Positions 18,879 to 28,317 of a stretch of DNA of 48,963 bases are shown here, in pieces. The notes beneath the pieces are model-generated. The model saw only the letters and a list, made by a program, of their open reading frames with translations, made no database searches and was not told the origin of the DNA. The position numbers and the translations under genes are program-made. The number at the start of each line of letters is the position of its first letter. Positions within the stretch are counted from its first letter, which is position 1. Source of the DNA: a virus; the IMG/VR virus record IMGVR_UViG_3300008107_000180, positions 1-48,963 of that record; one strand, given 5' to 3'.

Positions 18879-20318
18879 TTAACATCTCTTTAATTTTCCA
18901 CCAAGTCTTTTAATTTTCATTTTAGGAGTAGAACTATTTCTAACTGATATAGGTCTTTGAGTTGCAAATTGACCTTGATCATTAGTTTCTTTTCCCATTA
19001 TATCATGAGGTTTAAGTACCTTTACAGGAACTGGTTTAGCTACAGATTTAACTGGATCTCTGCGTAATACAAATTCATCAGCACCATATTCAGTACCTCT
19101 CTCTGTATCGTATTCACGTAATTTTACACCTAAATAACCATTATCTCCAGCAAAGTTCTTATTTACTGTAGCTCCTCTATTAAAAGGTTTATTTAAAACT
19201 AAATCTATTTCTTCTTGAGTTAGTGACTCTTTTATAGGAGTTTCTCTATTTGGAGCAACACCAGTAAATAACGGTTTACCATTTATTCCTTGATAGTTAT
19301 TTAATTTAGCTTTTTGAGCTTTGTACAATTTAGCTCCATCGTATTTAGCAGAGTCTAATATATTGTTTTCTTTAAATGTAGTAGGAAAAAGAACTTCGTT
19401 AGATTTTTTCCATGGTATTTTCTTAGGATCAGGATCAACTTCTCCTCCTAAAGCATATCCTCTTTTACTTCTTTTTGCTTTAAGTCTATCATATACAGAA
19501 GTTCCAGAAGTATTTTTTTCATAGAAATCAGGAAGATAAGAATTTTTTTCTCTTTCTAATTCTATTGCAGCGTTATCAGCTTTTTGTTGTTGAAATTTTG
19601 TTCCAACATCAGCTAAATTATCAGATAATAAATTTTGTTGTTGAATATTTCTACCAACTAAATTAGTGTTAAACTCATTCTCTCTTTGAATATTTCTAGC
19701 TATAACACCTTGATTAAATTGACTAGTTTGATTTTTAATTTGAGCATTTTGATTAGTTTCTTCTTGAGCTAATTGATTTTTAGCATTTACAGTTTTTTCA
19801 AAAGTAGCAGCTTTAATTGCTTGAGCTACTGCTGGATTTGATACTCTATAATCAGTTTCTCTATCTAAATTTCTTTGAGAATTATCTATATTAGTACGTG
19901 CTGCATCTAAATTTACTAAATTAGGAGATATTGTAGACTCAGCTCTTGATGCAATAGGTTTAGGTAACTTCCTAAGAGCATTAGATATATTACTAGCATA
20001 AGGAATTAATGAATCAGCAACATCAGTAAATGAATTATTACCTTCTTTACTTGCAAGAAAATCTTTTTCTTTTTGAGTAGGTTGCCATTTACCTACCTTA
20101 GTATATGGTTTTCCAGATACAGATTTAGTTAAATTTAAATCAGATAAAGATTTTCCTGCTTGAATATTACCAGTTTTAAAATTTAATTTATTTGCTCTAG
20201 AAGTAAAATTAATATCTCTTAATGATTTACCTACATTTCCTCCTTCAGCATATACTATATCACTAGACTTTACACCAGTAAAAGTTGGATTATTATATTT
20301 TCTAATTTTTTGGTTCAT
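18879..20318 (-). CDS. Putative virion structural protein with YAxGG motifs
   Basis: The 479-residue protein begins MNQKIRKYNNPTFTGVKSSD. It carries short Tyr-Ala-x-Gly-Gly motifs (YAEGGNV near residue 23, YALGGEV near 290) that also occur in the gene just upstream (YAYGGRI, YAKYGGN). Residues ~170-265 are Gln/Asn-rich and helical, with many NQ and QQ pairs. It follows its upstream neighbour by 1 nt. The shared motifs and tight linkage suggest that the two products work together in tail or portal-lumen assembly. That is inference; no fold recognised. Confidence 0.6.
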   Translation of the reverse strand: MNQKIRKYNNPTFTGVKSSDIVYAEGGNVGKSLRDINFTSRANKLNFKTGNIQAGKSLSDLNLTKSVSGKPYTKVGKWQPTQKEKDFLASKEGNNSFTDVADSLIPYASNISNALRKLPKPIASRAESTISPNLVNLDAARTNIDNSQRNLDRETDYRVSNPAVAQAIKAATFEKTVNAKNQLAQEETNQNAQIKNQTSQFNQGVIARNIQRENEFNTNLVGRNIQQQNLLSDNLADVGTKFQQQKADNAAIELEREKNSYLPDFYEKNTSGTSVYDRLKAKRSKRGYALGGEVDPDPKKIPWKKSNEVLFPTTFKENNILDSAKYDGAKLYKAQKAKLNNYQGINGKPLFTGVAPNRETPIKESLTQEEIDLVLNKPFNRGATVNKNFAGDNGYLGVKLREYDTERGTEYGADEFVLRRDPVKSVAKPVPVKVLKPHDIMGKETNDQGQFATQRPISVRNSSTPKMKIKRLGGKLKRC

Positions 20319-20319
20319 A

Positions 20320-21162
20320 TTATTTCTTTATTCTAATTAGTCTATTATCTACTACAATAAATTTAGAAGAATCTTTAGTTTTAGAATTTTGTGGAATCCT
20401 ACCTCCATATGCATATTCACCTAATTCTTTTAAACCAAACTGTTCTTTAAATTCTTCTTGTTGCATCTTTAATGCTTCTTCTTTTTGTTTAAGAAGTCTA
20501 ATACTATTATTTGTAATTGTATTAGGTACTTTCTTTTCCATCTTACCAATTGCTTTAGCAATAGGCTTATGAAGTTGTGCAAATCCTAATTCTTCTGAAA
20601 ATACAAATGGTTCATTTTGATCTAATCCTTGTAAAGTTTCTCCTCCTTCAACTTCAACTTCTGGTGATAACATTACTCCTCCTTCTTCATGTGAAGCACC
20701 TTCTACTTCTGCTGATCCATCAGATAATTGTTTAAGATTACCTCCATCAAAATATTTAGTTATATTACCTCCATATTTAGCATATATTTGATTATTATTA
20801 GATCCAGTAGTATCATATATAGATAATTTAGCATTATCTTCTTGAGTTTGTATATAATTTCTTCTATTTAATTCTTTTTGTTTAGCTTCTTTAGCTTTAT
20901 TATTTGATAATACTCCACTTATTCCTCCTATAATTCCTCCTGCTGCTGCACCAACTGCTGTACCAATTCCAGGAATTACTGAACCTATTGCAGCTCCAGT
21001 TCCAGCTCCACTTAAAGCCCCAGAAGCTCCAGCAGCAAAATCATCTTGAACACCAAATTCATCTTGAGGAGAAATATTATTAACTAAATCTGATCCAATT
21101 TGTCCTAGTTGAGCATAAGGAACTGCACCTCCACCTTTAAATTTTTTTAGTGTTCTTTTCAT
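20320..21162 (-). CDS. Glycine-zipper virion protein with SHEEGG/EVEGGE motif
   Basis: In this 280-residue protein, residues ~45-85 form a Gly/Ala-rich zipper (GAGTGAAIG, IGTAVGAAAGGIIGGISG) of the type that packs helices in membranes. After a YGGNITKYFDGGN stretch comes SHEEGGVML (157-165) and EVEVEGGE (~168-175), a pattern I associate with structural proteins of Bacteroidota phages. The C-terminal third is a helical Glu/Lys-rich segment. A membrane-interacting ejection or inner-tail role is plausible. It overlaps the muzzle gene by one base and precedes the 479-residue gene by 1 nt. Confidence 0.6.
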   Translation of the reverse strand: MKRTLKKFKGGGAVPYAQLGQIGSDLVNNISPQDEFGVQDDFAAGASGALSGAGTGAAIGSVIPGIGTAVGAAAGGIIGGISGVLSNNKAKEAKQKELNRRNYIQTQEDNAKLSIYDTTGSNNNQIYAKYGGNITKYFDGGNLKQLSDGSAEVEGASHEEGGVMLSPEVEVEGGETLQGLDQNEPFVFSEELGFAQLHKPIAKAIGKMEKKVPNTITNNSIRLLKQKEEALKMQQEEFKEQFGLKELGEYAYGGRIPQNSKTKDSSKFIVVDNRLIRIKK

Positions 21163-24100
21163 TAACTATTAGATTTTCTGGTTGAAGCATTGAAACTCTG
21201 TAAATATAACTCTTTATTTGCAATATTATCAAATTCTAACCTCACAATAAAATACTTACCTCTTAATGGTTGTGAATCATACCAAACAGGAGTAGTAATA
21301 TTAGAAACTATAACTTGACTATCTAGAAGTAAAGAATCTACAATTGGTAATGAAGGATCAATAACATTATCATTAATATCATTAAAAGACCAAACTTCAT
21401 CTACGACTTTAGCATTAACATCTATAAATAAAGATTCTGTTTCATTTGTAATAATTGGTATTTTTCCAGTACAACCTTGATCATTCCAAATAGTAATAGA
21501 AGTAATAGTTTTTCTTTGATCAATTGAAGTAGTAGTATTTTTATATTTAGTAATCCAACTTACTACTTCTAAAATTTTTTGTGAGTCAGGATCATTATTA
21601 ATTACAAAATCAATATAAAAAGGATACAATACTCCATAATATCTACCTCTATCACCTACTCCATGAGTATATAAATCATTATTTTTAAAAGAAAAAAGAT
21701 TTGATCTTGTATTAAACATAAAATCAGGTACAAAATCATGTGCATATACCCATTGTTGTTTAATTAAATCATAAGAAACTGTAAAATTTATATCAGCTTT
21801 TTGAGAAAGTATTACACGACTTTCTTCATTTTGATATGCAAAAACAATTCCATGATCATTGTAAGGATTATCTTTCTTGCAATTAAGATAATCACTAAAA
21901 AAGTTTTTTAAACCTCCACCAAAATCTTTAAGATTTTTTCCATCATATAAGTAGACTATTTTAGTTTCTTCATCTACAGATAAATATCCAAAATCAGTTA
22001 ATAAACAACTATATTTATGTTGAGTACCTCCTGTGCCAGTCTTTGTAGGAGATTCTTCTTTTGGTTCTATTTCAAATATATCTTCTGAACCTAAAGATAT
22101 ATTTATAATATTAGCTTGTAATACTGCTTTATCTCTTGTTTTATATAATGCTCTCTTATGATGTATTAATAATGCATCTGTTCCCCAAGCTTCAAGATTT
22201 ATTATATCTCCTTTATCTCTAACTGTATCAAAATAATCTAACGGTTTAAATGTTCTCCATCCATCATCTATACTATTTTCTTTATTTCCTTGTGTTGATC
22301 TAATTATTCTAAATTTATAATCATTTTGATTTATATTATTAGGATTAAATATTCCATATACTTCTAAATCTGTTACAGAACTAAAATCCTTAGAATATTG
22401 AAAATTATTAAAAATTTCTGATCTCTTTCTAATTGTAGGACTAAACCAGTAATTAGATATATTACCTGATCCAATTTTTCCAAATAATCCAGCATCACTA
22501 AAAAAATATGTGCTTGGATCACCCAATGTTATATATCTTTGATTAACATTATGTCTACCAACAGTTAAATGAATATTAAATACTACTACAGATTTATTAT
22601 AATCTAAATAATTAACAGAACCATATCCAGCTAATGAAACATAAGAACTTACTCCTATAAAACCATCTCCTATATTATTTATAATATTAAATGATTTGTT
22701 TCTAATTATTATAGGATTAGATACTATTTCTTGATTATTATAACTTATATAAAAATCACTTTTTGGTAATACTAAAGAAGATAAATAACTTTCTTCATAC
22801 ATTGAAGCATCAGCAAATCTTGCATTTGTTTTTGTAACTAATCTACCACTTACATCAACATTTAAATTACTTCCTTCTATTTTTGCATGTATTGTTTCTT
22901 CTGATCCTCTATTATCAACTATATTACTTCCTACTTGCGCTCTAATATTATTAGGTACATATGTTTGATCTGATAATCTTCTTATTATATCTGAGGAACC
23001 TACATTAGAAGAAGTTGTTCCTCTTATAGGGGGAGTTCCTGTAGTTAATCCTATTGAAGTATAATTAAATGAATAAGCAACTAAATTTAAATCATTATTT
23101 CCTTCTGCAATTAATCCATAACTACCACCAGCAATTGTATTTTTATCATCAGGAACTAATTTATTTAATCTATATTTAATATGATTTTTTAAATAGCAAG
23201 ATTGAATATTAGGTCTATCTTGCCATATATCAAAACTATTAAATCTTAAATAATTTTTATTAGTTACAATATTATCACCACCTCCTCCTCCTTCATCAAT
23301 ACAATCATTAAATACATTTCCTCCAGCATTTATAAGTGGTAAATCTGTACCTGAACCATTATTTCCATTTGCTGAAAATTTAGTTAATCCTGTACCTAAA
23401 ACTATTATATCAGAGAGATTCTTTTTTGCATAACCTATTCTATATCCTTTTATTTTAGTTTCATCATAAGCATCATTTTTAACTATAATATCTAAATTAT
23501 CTAACTGATCTATTCCATAATTTTTAGTTCCAAAAGTTGTTTGTGTTCCCCAGACATTTTCATACATATATCTTATGCTAGGAAATTTATGATGCCTTAC
23601 TTTTTGATTAGGAAAATCAGGAAAACTTGCAGGGTATGTTTCATTTTCATTTTCCCAATATCCCATAGTACCTTTTCTTTCAAAAGGAATACTAGTATCT
23701 CCATCAAATATACAAGTATCTTCTATTTCAAATTTTTTAGGAGTTCTTGCTGATATTAATAATCCTCCTGTTGGTAAAGTAGAAAAATTAGTTTCACCTG
23801 TTAATGATTGCCTTCCGGGAATATGATACCATTCAGTAAATGATCCATTATCTAATAATTCAAATTGTATATAAAAAGCTACAACTTCATCATGAACAAA
23901 AGTTTTTTTGTTTCCAGTTTTATATTTTGAATTTGATAATAAGCCTGTTTCTAAATCATTATTAAAAGCTAATTTACTTCTCCATTTTATAATTGTTTGA
24001 TTTGCTATTGATTGGAAATTTTCAATTATTGGAGATTTTAGTTCTGCAAGGAACAATTGATTATTTAATGATTTTATATGTTTAGAAGATTTATATATTA

Positions 24101-24956
24101 TATTTTTTGTAACTAATTCACCTATAGTAACAGTATTTAAAGATTCTGTACCATTATAAACTGTAAAAAGAGTTGAACTTGTTATATCTACTTCTTTTAT
24201 TATTCTAGAAGATATAATACCATTTATTTTTGATATAACAGCGATTGCAATTTTACTATAAGAAGTATCTAAATTAACTAAAGTAATTTTTATTGATTTA
24301 TTAGAACTTTGATTAGAATTTACACCTTTACTAGTAAAAGGATGTTGAGTAATATCAAAATTAGTTATATAAATAGGATTACTTATAGTAGTAAAACTTG
24401 TTCTACTTTGATCTTTTGATATATATTGAAATGTTACAAAATATGCACCTGTTGTTACAGAACCAGATTCTAAAGTTTCTAATTGAATATCAGTTGTATT
24501 ATTTATAGTAGGAAATAAATTATAAAAATTTAAAGGATCACTAATATTAACTGTATCTAAATTTACATATTTATCAGTATTAAGACCATCTACAAAAGTA
24601 ACAATTAATTCATTTTTAGAATTTAATTTAGCTTCTGCTGTTATAGGTTTATTTATATTAAAATTAAAATCAGTTCTTTCTAACTTTAAAGAAAATGTTT
24701 TTGTAATTTCATCAATTACAGCTATACAATCTTTATTTGTATTTGATTTATAAAATAGAATAATCTTATTACCTAATACACATACTCCATTTTTAAATTG
24801 AATATTTAAAGAAGTTAGTGCAATTTCTATTGCATTACCTTTTTCATTTAAAGCCGTATCATACTTTCTACCATTAACACCATTTTTTGCCCAATAGATA
24901 AAACCATCAGGAATACTTTCTGGATTAACGTTTTGATTTATTCCTTTTAAATTCAT
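21162..24956 (-). CDS. Tail muzzle / tail-stabilisation protein (P22 gp10-like position)
   Basis: The 1,264-residue, beta-rich protein opens with MNLKGINQNVNPESIPDGFI and WAKNGVNGRKYD. This resembles the starts of podoviral tail stabilisation proteins, where a Pro-x-Gly-x-x-x-x-Ala-x-Asn segment precedes a beta-propeller-like body. Gly-rich turns occur mid-protein (DEGGGGGDN near 558). It lies directly after the gp4-like ring gene with a 1-nt overlap, the position of the muzzle or stabilisation gene in crAss-like genomes. It should close the distal end of the short tail. Assignment rests on order, length and N-terminal pattern. Confidence 0.7.
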   Translation of the reverse strand: MNLKGINQNVNPESIPDGFIYWAKNGVNGRKYDTALNEKGNAIEIALTSLNIQFKNGVCVLGNKIILFYKSNTNKDCIAVIDEITKTFSLKLERTDFNFNINKPITAEAKLNSKNELIVTFVDGLNTDKYVNLDTVNISDPLNFYNLFPTINNTTDIQLETLESGSVTTGAYFVTFQYISKDQSRTSFTTISNPIYITNFDITQHPFTSKGVNSNQSSNKSIKITLVNLDTSYSKIAIAVISKINGIISSRIIKEVDITSSTLFTVYNGTESLNTVTIGELVTKNIIYKSSKHIKSLNNQLFLAELKSPIIENFQSIANQTIIKWRSKLAFNNDLETGLLSNSKYKTGNKKTFVHDEVVAFYIQFELLDNGSFTEWYHIPGRQSLTGETNFSTLPTGGLLISARTPKKFEIEDTCIFDGDTSIPFERKGTMGYWENENETYPASFPDFPNQKVRHHKFPSIRYMYENVWGTQTTFGTKNYGIDQLDNLDIIVKNDAYDETKIKGYRIGYAKKNLSDIIVLGTGLTKFSANGNNGSGTDLPLINAGGNVFNDCIDEGGGGGDNIVTNKNYLRFNSFDIWQDRPNIQSCYLKNHIKYRLNKLVPDDKNTIAGGSYGLIAEGNNDLNLVAYSFNYTSIGLTTGTPPIRGTTSSNVGSSDIIRRLSDQTYVPNNIRAQVGSNIVDNRGSEETIHAKIEGSNLNVDVSGRLVTKTNARFADASMYEESYLSSLVLPKSDFYISYNNQEIVSNPIIIRNKSFNIINNIGDGFIGVSSYVSLAGYGSVNYLDYNKSVVVFNIHLTVGRHNVNQRYITLGDPSTYFFSDAGLFGKIGSGNISNYWFSPTIRKRSEIFNNFQYSKDFSSVTDLEVYGIFNPNNINQNDYKFRIIRSTQGNKENSIDDGWRTFKPLDYFDTVRDKGDIINLEAWGTDALLIHHKRALYKTRDKAVLQANIINISLGSEDIFEIEPKEESPTKTGTGGTQHKYSCLLTDFGYLSVDEETKIVYLYDGKNLKDFGGGLKNFFSDYLNCKKDNPYNDHGIVFAYQNEESRVILSQKADINFTVSYDLIKQQWVYAHDFVPDFMFNTRSNLFSFKNNDLYTHGVGDRGRYYGVLYPFYIDFVINNDPDSQKILEVVSWITKYKNTTTSIDQRKTITSITIWNDQGCTGKIPIITNETESLFIDVNAKVVDEVWSFNDINDNVIDPSLPIVDSLLLDSQVIVSNITTPVWYDSQPLRGKYFIVRLEFDNIANKELYLQSFNASTRKSNS

Positions 24957-25747
24957 TATCTTACAAATTTACGTTGTTCTCCACCAGTAAAAAATGATTC
25001 GTAATAGTTATCAGGAGGTATTAAATTATTTCTTAATTGTACTTGATTTTCTTTTTCATCAGTTGATTCTGCTTTAATTATATTCTTTGCTTTTCTAAAG
25101 AATTTAGTTGCTTGAGCATCACAATATGCATATGTCATATCACTATTAGGAAGTTTATATCCAGTAAATACTAATTTACTACATACATACCAAAATACTC
25201 CTTCTCTTAATTCTTCAAGATCAGGAGCTATAGGATAACCTTCACTATCAATAGGTGCTACTTTATAACAAACAATTATTTGTCCTTCTTTAAATGAAGT
25301 TTTAATATAGTTATAACTTAAATCATAAAAGTTATCTTGTAATTCAGTACTATCTACTTTTACTATATTTCCTCCTCTTAATAGATTTATATTTTGAGAA
25401 TTAATATCTTCTGCTTGTATTTCAGTATCAGTTACAAAATAACTTTTTAGTTCAGATATTGGAACTTTTTGTATTCTAACATCTATACTTGATGTTCCTT
25501 TTCTCAATCTTCTTCCGTTATATATTACTCCAGATAAACTAACTAATCCACATGGAAGTTTTGCAGAATGATTTGATATAGTAAGTACTTTATATGTCTT
25601 TTCAAGTCTTGATCTAATCATGCATCTATCTAAAGCTTCACCTATCCATTCCATTATATCATCAGCATAAGTCATATCAATAATACGAGTATTACGAATA
25701 ACTCTTGCTATTAATGGTTTTATAGATGTTGTTTTATATACTGCCAT
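24956..25747 (-). CDS. Tail tubular / head-tail ring protein, P22 gp4-like
   Basis: The 263-residue protein starts MAVYKTTSIKPLIARVIRNTR and has a DDIMEWIGEALDRCMIRS helix near residues 29-46. It continues with short beta strands (KLPCGLVSLSGVIYNGRRLR) and a helical C-terminus ending in GGEQRKFVR. This helix-then-sandwich layout, the length and its place just before the large tail protein match the P22 gp4-like tail ring (tail tubular) proteins conserved in crAss-like phages. It would sit below the portal and connect it to the tail. It ends with a 1-nt overlap into the muzzle gene. Confidence 0.75.
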   Translation of the reverse strand: MAVYKTTSIKPLIARVIRNTRIIDMTYADDIMEWIGEALDRCMIRSRLEKTYKVLTISNHSAKLPCGLVSLSGVIYNGRRLRKGTSSIDVRIQKVPISELKSYFVTDTEIQAEDINSQNINLLRGGNIVKVDSTELQDNFYDLSYNYIKTSFKEGQIIVCYKVAPIDSEGYPIAPDLEELREGVFWYVCSKLVFTGYKLPNSDMTYAYCDAQATKFFRKAKNIIKAESTDEKENQVQLRNNLIPPDNYYESFFTGGEQRKFVR

Positions 25748-25748
25748 G

Positions 25749-26327
25749 TTACTTTTCTTTATAAGGTATATAAGGATATAAAGCTAATAGACTAGGATTA
25801 CCAGCTATTGTCTTTGACATTAATTGTTTAAAACCTTTTCCGGGTTGTCCATTAGCAGGAGAAAATTTATAAAATAATATGTTACTTGTATATGTTACTT
25901 TAGACCAATTAGTTCTTACAAATTCTTCATCTGTATAATATATTTTCCAATTATCTTTAGTAACTTCTTTTCCAGCAGCTTCTAAATCTTTCTTATATTT
26001 AAAACTTTCACCTTTGTTTAATCTAGGTTTATTTGCAGGATTTCTACCTTGTCTCATTATAAATAAATAACCTAATCCACTTCCAAGATTAAAGTTATGT
26101 CCATTTATTAATTTAACTCCTGCTTTTATAAAATATAAAGATAGTATTTTTTTATATAATTTATAGTCTATGTATATACTACCATCTTCATTACATATCT
26201 GTCCAAATTTTAAAGTATATGCCCTTTTACCAGTTAATGAAGTATTTTCTTCAAGTAAATTTTTAGCATATTCAATATATGAATGTCTTACTGATAATGT
26301 TTTTGGAGTAGTAGATACTTTAAACAT
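25749..26327 (-). CDS. Putative tail ring/connector protein
   Basis: The 192-residue protein begins MFKVSTTPKTLSVRHSYIEY, has a GHNFNLGSGLGYLFI segment near 77-92 and ends LYPYIPYKEK. It overlaps the preceding gene by 8 nt (ATG inside its stop region) and precedes the gp4-like ring gene by 1 nt. In crAss-like phages this spot holds one of the stacked ring proteins of the portal-tail joint, so I infer that role. No enzymatic motif seen. Confidence 0.6.
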   Translation of the reverse strand: MFKVSTTPKTLSVRHSYIEYAKNLLEENTSLTGKRAYTLKFGQICNEDGSIYIDYKLYKKILSLYFIKAGVKLINGHNFNLGSGLGYLFIMRQGRNPANKPRLNKGESFKYKKDLEAAGKEVTKDNWKIYYTDEEFVRTNWSKVTYTSNILFYKFSPANGQPGKGFKQLMSKTIAGNPSLLALYPYIPYKEK

Positions 26328-26976
26328 TCTTATCTTCTTTTATTTCTATCTTTTCTTTCTCTGTCTGCATCCTAAATTCTTTAGTCATTATACTTTCTAT
26401 TACTAATTGAGTAAGAGCTTCATCTTGAATAAAATCAGACGTTGCAGTATAACAAGGTACATTATCAGTTGCTGAACAAGTAAAAGTAGCTAATTTTCTT
26501 GGATCAGACCAAACATCTTCAATTCTTATTTTTTCTATATTTTTTTCTCCAAAGATATACCCTCTATTATTAAGCATTGTATATCTTGTTCTTTTACCAA
26601 CAACTTTACTTGTCTGCATATATTGTTCTGCTGCAAATGTAGTCCATCCATATGCTTGACTACCTCCTACAGAACCAAAATAATCAAAAGGATTAACTCC
26701 TATTTTTAAGACTTGAGGTATTTCCTTTACTGTTCTTAGAACATTTTCACAATTACATTCTGCTAGTTCTTCACATTCTTCTTTACTAACTTCTTCTAAA
26801 TCAATAATTATTGATTGAGAATAATATTTCTTTTGTGCAGGATTTTTAGATAAAGTATTACTTAACATTCTTGCTCTATGTATAACAATTAAATCTTCAC
26901 ACATAATCCTAAAAGGAATTGTGAATTGTTTACCAGAACGTTCAGCTAGAATTTCAGCTATTTGAGATAGTAACAT
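26320..26976 (-). CDS. Putative structural ring/adaptor protein
   Basis: The 218-residue protein starts MLLSQIAEILAERSGKQFTI. It has an ECEELAECNCEN cluster near residues 67-78 and a GSVGGSQAYGWTTF stretch near 100-115. It is the first gene after the terminator that follows the auxiliary capsid gene, so it probably starts its own transcript or is reached by read-through. Its place with the ring and gp4-like genes suggests a connector component. The cysteines (CNC) could bind metal or be structural; only position supports the role. Confidence 0.6.
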   Translation of the reverse strand: MLLSQIAEILAERSGKQFTIPFRIMCEDLIVIHRARMLSNTLSKNPAQKKYYSQSIIIDLEEVSKEECEELAECNCENVLRTVKEIPQVLKIGVNPFDYFGSVGGSQAYGWTTFAAEQYMQTSKVVGKRTRYTMLNNRGYIFGEKNIEKIRIEDVWSDPRKLATFTCSATDNVPCYTATSDFIQDEALTQLVIESIMTKEFRMQTEKEKIEIKEDKNV

Positions 26977-26994
26977 ATAAGTAGTTTTAAAGTA

Positions 26995-27024
26995 AAAAGG
27001 AGGAGAATTTCCTCTCCTCCTTTT
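26995..27024 (-). terminator. Rho-independent terminator after the auxiliary capsid gene
   Basis: An 11-bp perfect inverted repeat, AAAAGGAGGAG (26995-27005) and CTCCTCCTTTT (27014-27024), encloses an 8-nt loop. On the minus strand the GC-rich stem is followed by a T-run, as expected for intrinsic termination 26 nt past the stop at 27050. The T-run on the plus strand makes it potentially bidirectional. Confidence 0.85.
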
Positions 27025-27049
27025 CTGACCTGTATATTTAAACTAACTA

Positions 27050-28285
27050 CTATGTTCCAAACAATGTGTTTAGTGAAGCAGTTAAACCACCTGCTGATCT
27101 AGGTGCTGCAATAGTAATAAATTCTTTAGCTCTATCAGAAGTAGAATCACCAGTTTGATTAACAAACTGATTTACTTCGATATTGAAAGTATCATAAGTA
27201 TCAGTTTCTACTGCAAACAAATCTTCTACACCAAAAGCAGAGTTACCAAATTGAGTATTACCAGCAGTTAAACCAGTATAAGTATTACCTTCTTTTTCAA
27301 GTTCAGCAATGCTTTGTCCAACTCCATTACCTTTTGTATAAGCAGTCATGTTTTGTTGAGTTGCATTAGCAAGACCTTGACGATCAATAATTCTGAAATG
27401 TTCATCATTATTGATTGCAGTAAATTCAAGACCTCCTGTTACAACTGCGGTAATTCTGTTAATACGAGTACCTTGAGCTTCTGCTTGTGTAAATGTTTGA
27501 GTTGCTCCTTGATAAGGTCTATCTAAAGTTATTGAAACACCTGCTGATACTGCTGTTACAACATAAACATCACCAACTAAGTTTGTAGGTGCTGCTGCTG
27601 CATCAATAGACATTAAATCTCCAACTATTGCACTTGATACAGGACTACCACCACCTAAAGTAAGTATATTTGATCCTCTAGTTGCTGTAAGAGTAGGACT
27701 AGTTCCAGTTAAAGTCATAGCAGCATAAGTACCGTTTACTTTAACTTTAGCAGTAACAAGTGGTTTATTATTTCTATATTGAACAGAAGTTAAATCATTT
27801 ACTTGCTTTGCTAATTGAGAAATAGCAGTAACTTGAGTATCTCCAGTTACAAGTCTATATTCAAAATTCCAAGTAGGGAAAGGTTGATTACCTTCTGTAG
27901 TTTCAATGATAGCAATTTCATAAATTTGTCCTGCTGCTGGTGTTGCAACGTTTAAGTTACCAACTGTTCCAGACCATCCAATTGATCCTACAGCTTTAAT
28001 AGGTGCTACATAAGACTTACGTCTTACTGATACAGTAGACCAAAGTTCAGGAGTAGTTTTACGAATACTACCATCTGATCTTTTTTGTACAATAAAAAAT
28101 TGCTCGTTAGCAGTAATTGCATCTATATGTCGTGCATTATTACCATCATAAACTCCAATTTCTCCTACTAGAGAGTTAGCTATAAATAATGCAAGTGTTG
28201 CATCATCTGAAATAGCTACAGCTCTAGGTACGAAAACTTGTTGATTTCGACCTTTTGTGTATCGTGTAAATTTTTTTACTGGCAT
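27050..28285 (-). CDS. Probable auxiliary (head-decorating) capsid protein
   Basis: The 411-residue protein begins MPVKKFTRYTKGRNQQVFVPRA. It is rich in Ala, Thr, Val and Gly with beta-sandwich-like stretches (AAMTLTGTSPTLTATRGSNILTL type) and no membrane or catalytic motif. It is flanked by an A-rich leader and its own strong terminator, which fits high-level independent expression of an abundant virion protein. Position shortly after MCP and two head genes matches the auxiliary capsid protein of crAss-like virions. An alternative is another abundant head or tail component. Confidence 0.6.
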   Translation of the reverse strand: MPVKKFTRYTKGRNQQVFVPRAVAISDDATLALFIANSLVGEIGVYDGNNARHIDAITANEQFFIVQKRSDGSIRKTTPELWSTVSVRRKSYVAPIKAVGSIGWSGTVGNLNVATPAAGQIYEIAIIETTEGNQPFPTWNFEYRLVTGDTQVTAISQLAKQVNDLTSVQYRNNKPLVTAKVKVNGTYAAMTLTGTSPTLTATRGSNILTLGGGSPVSSAIVGDLMSIDAAAAPTNLVGDVYVVTAVSAGVSITLDRPYQGATQTFTQAEAQGTRINRITAVVTGGLEFTAINNDEHFRIIDRQGLANATQQNMTAYTKGNGVGQSIAELEKEGNTYTGLTAGNTQFGNSAFGVEDLFAVETDTYDTFNIEVNQFVNQTGDSTSDRAKEFITIAAPRSAGGLTASLNTLFGT

Positions 28286-28317
28286 ATTATTTTAAGTTTT
28301 TAATGTTTACAATATTT

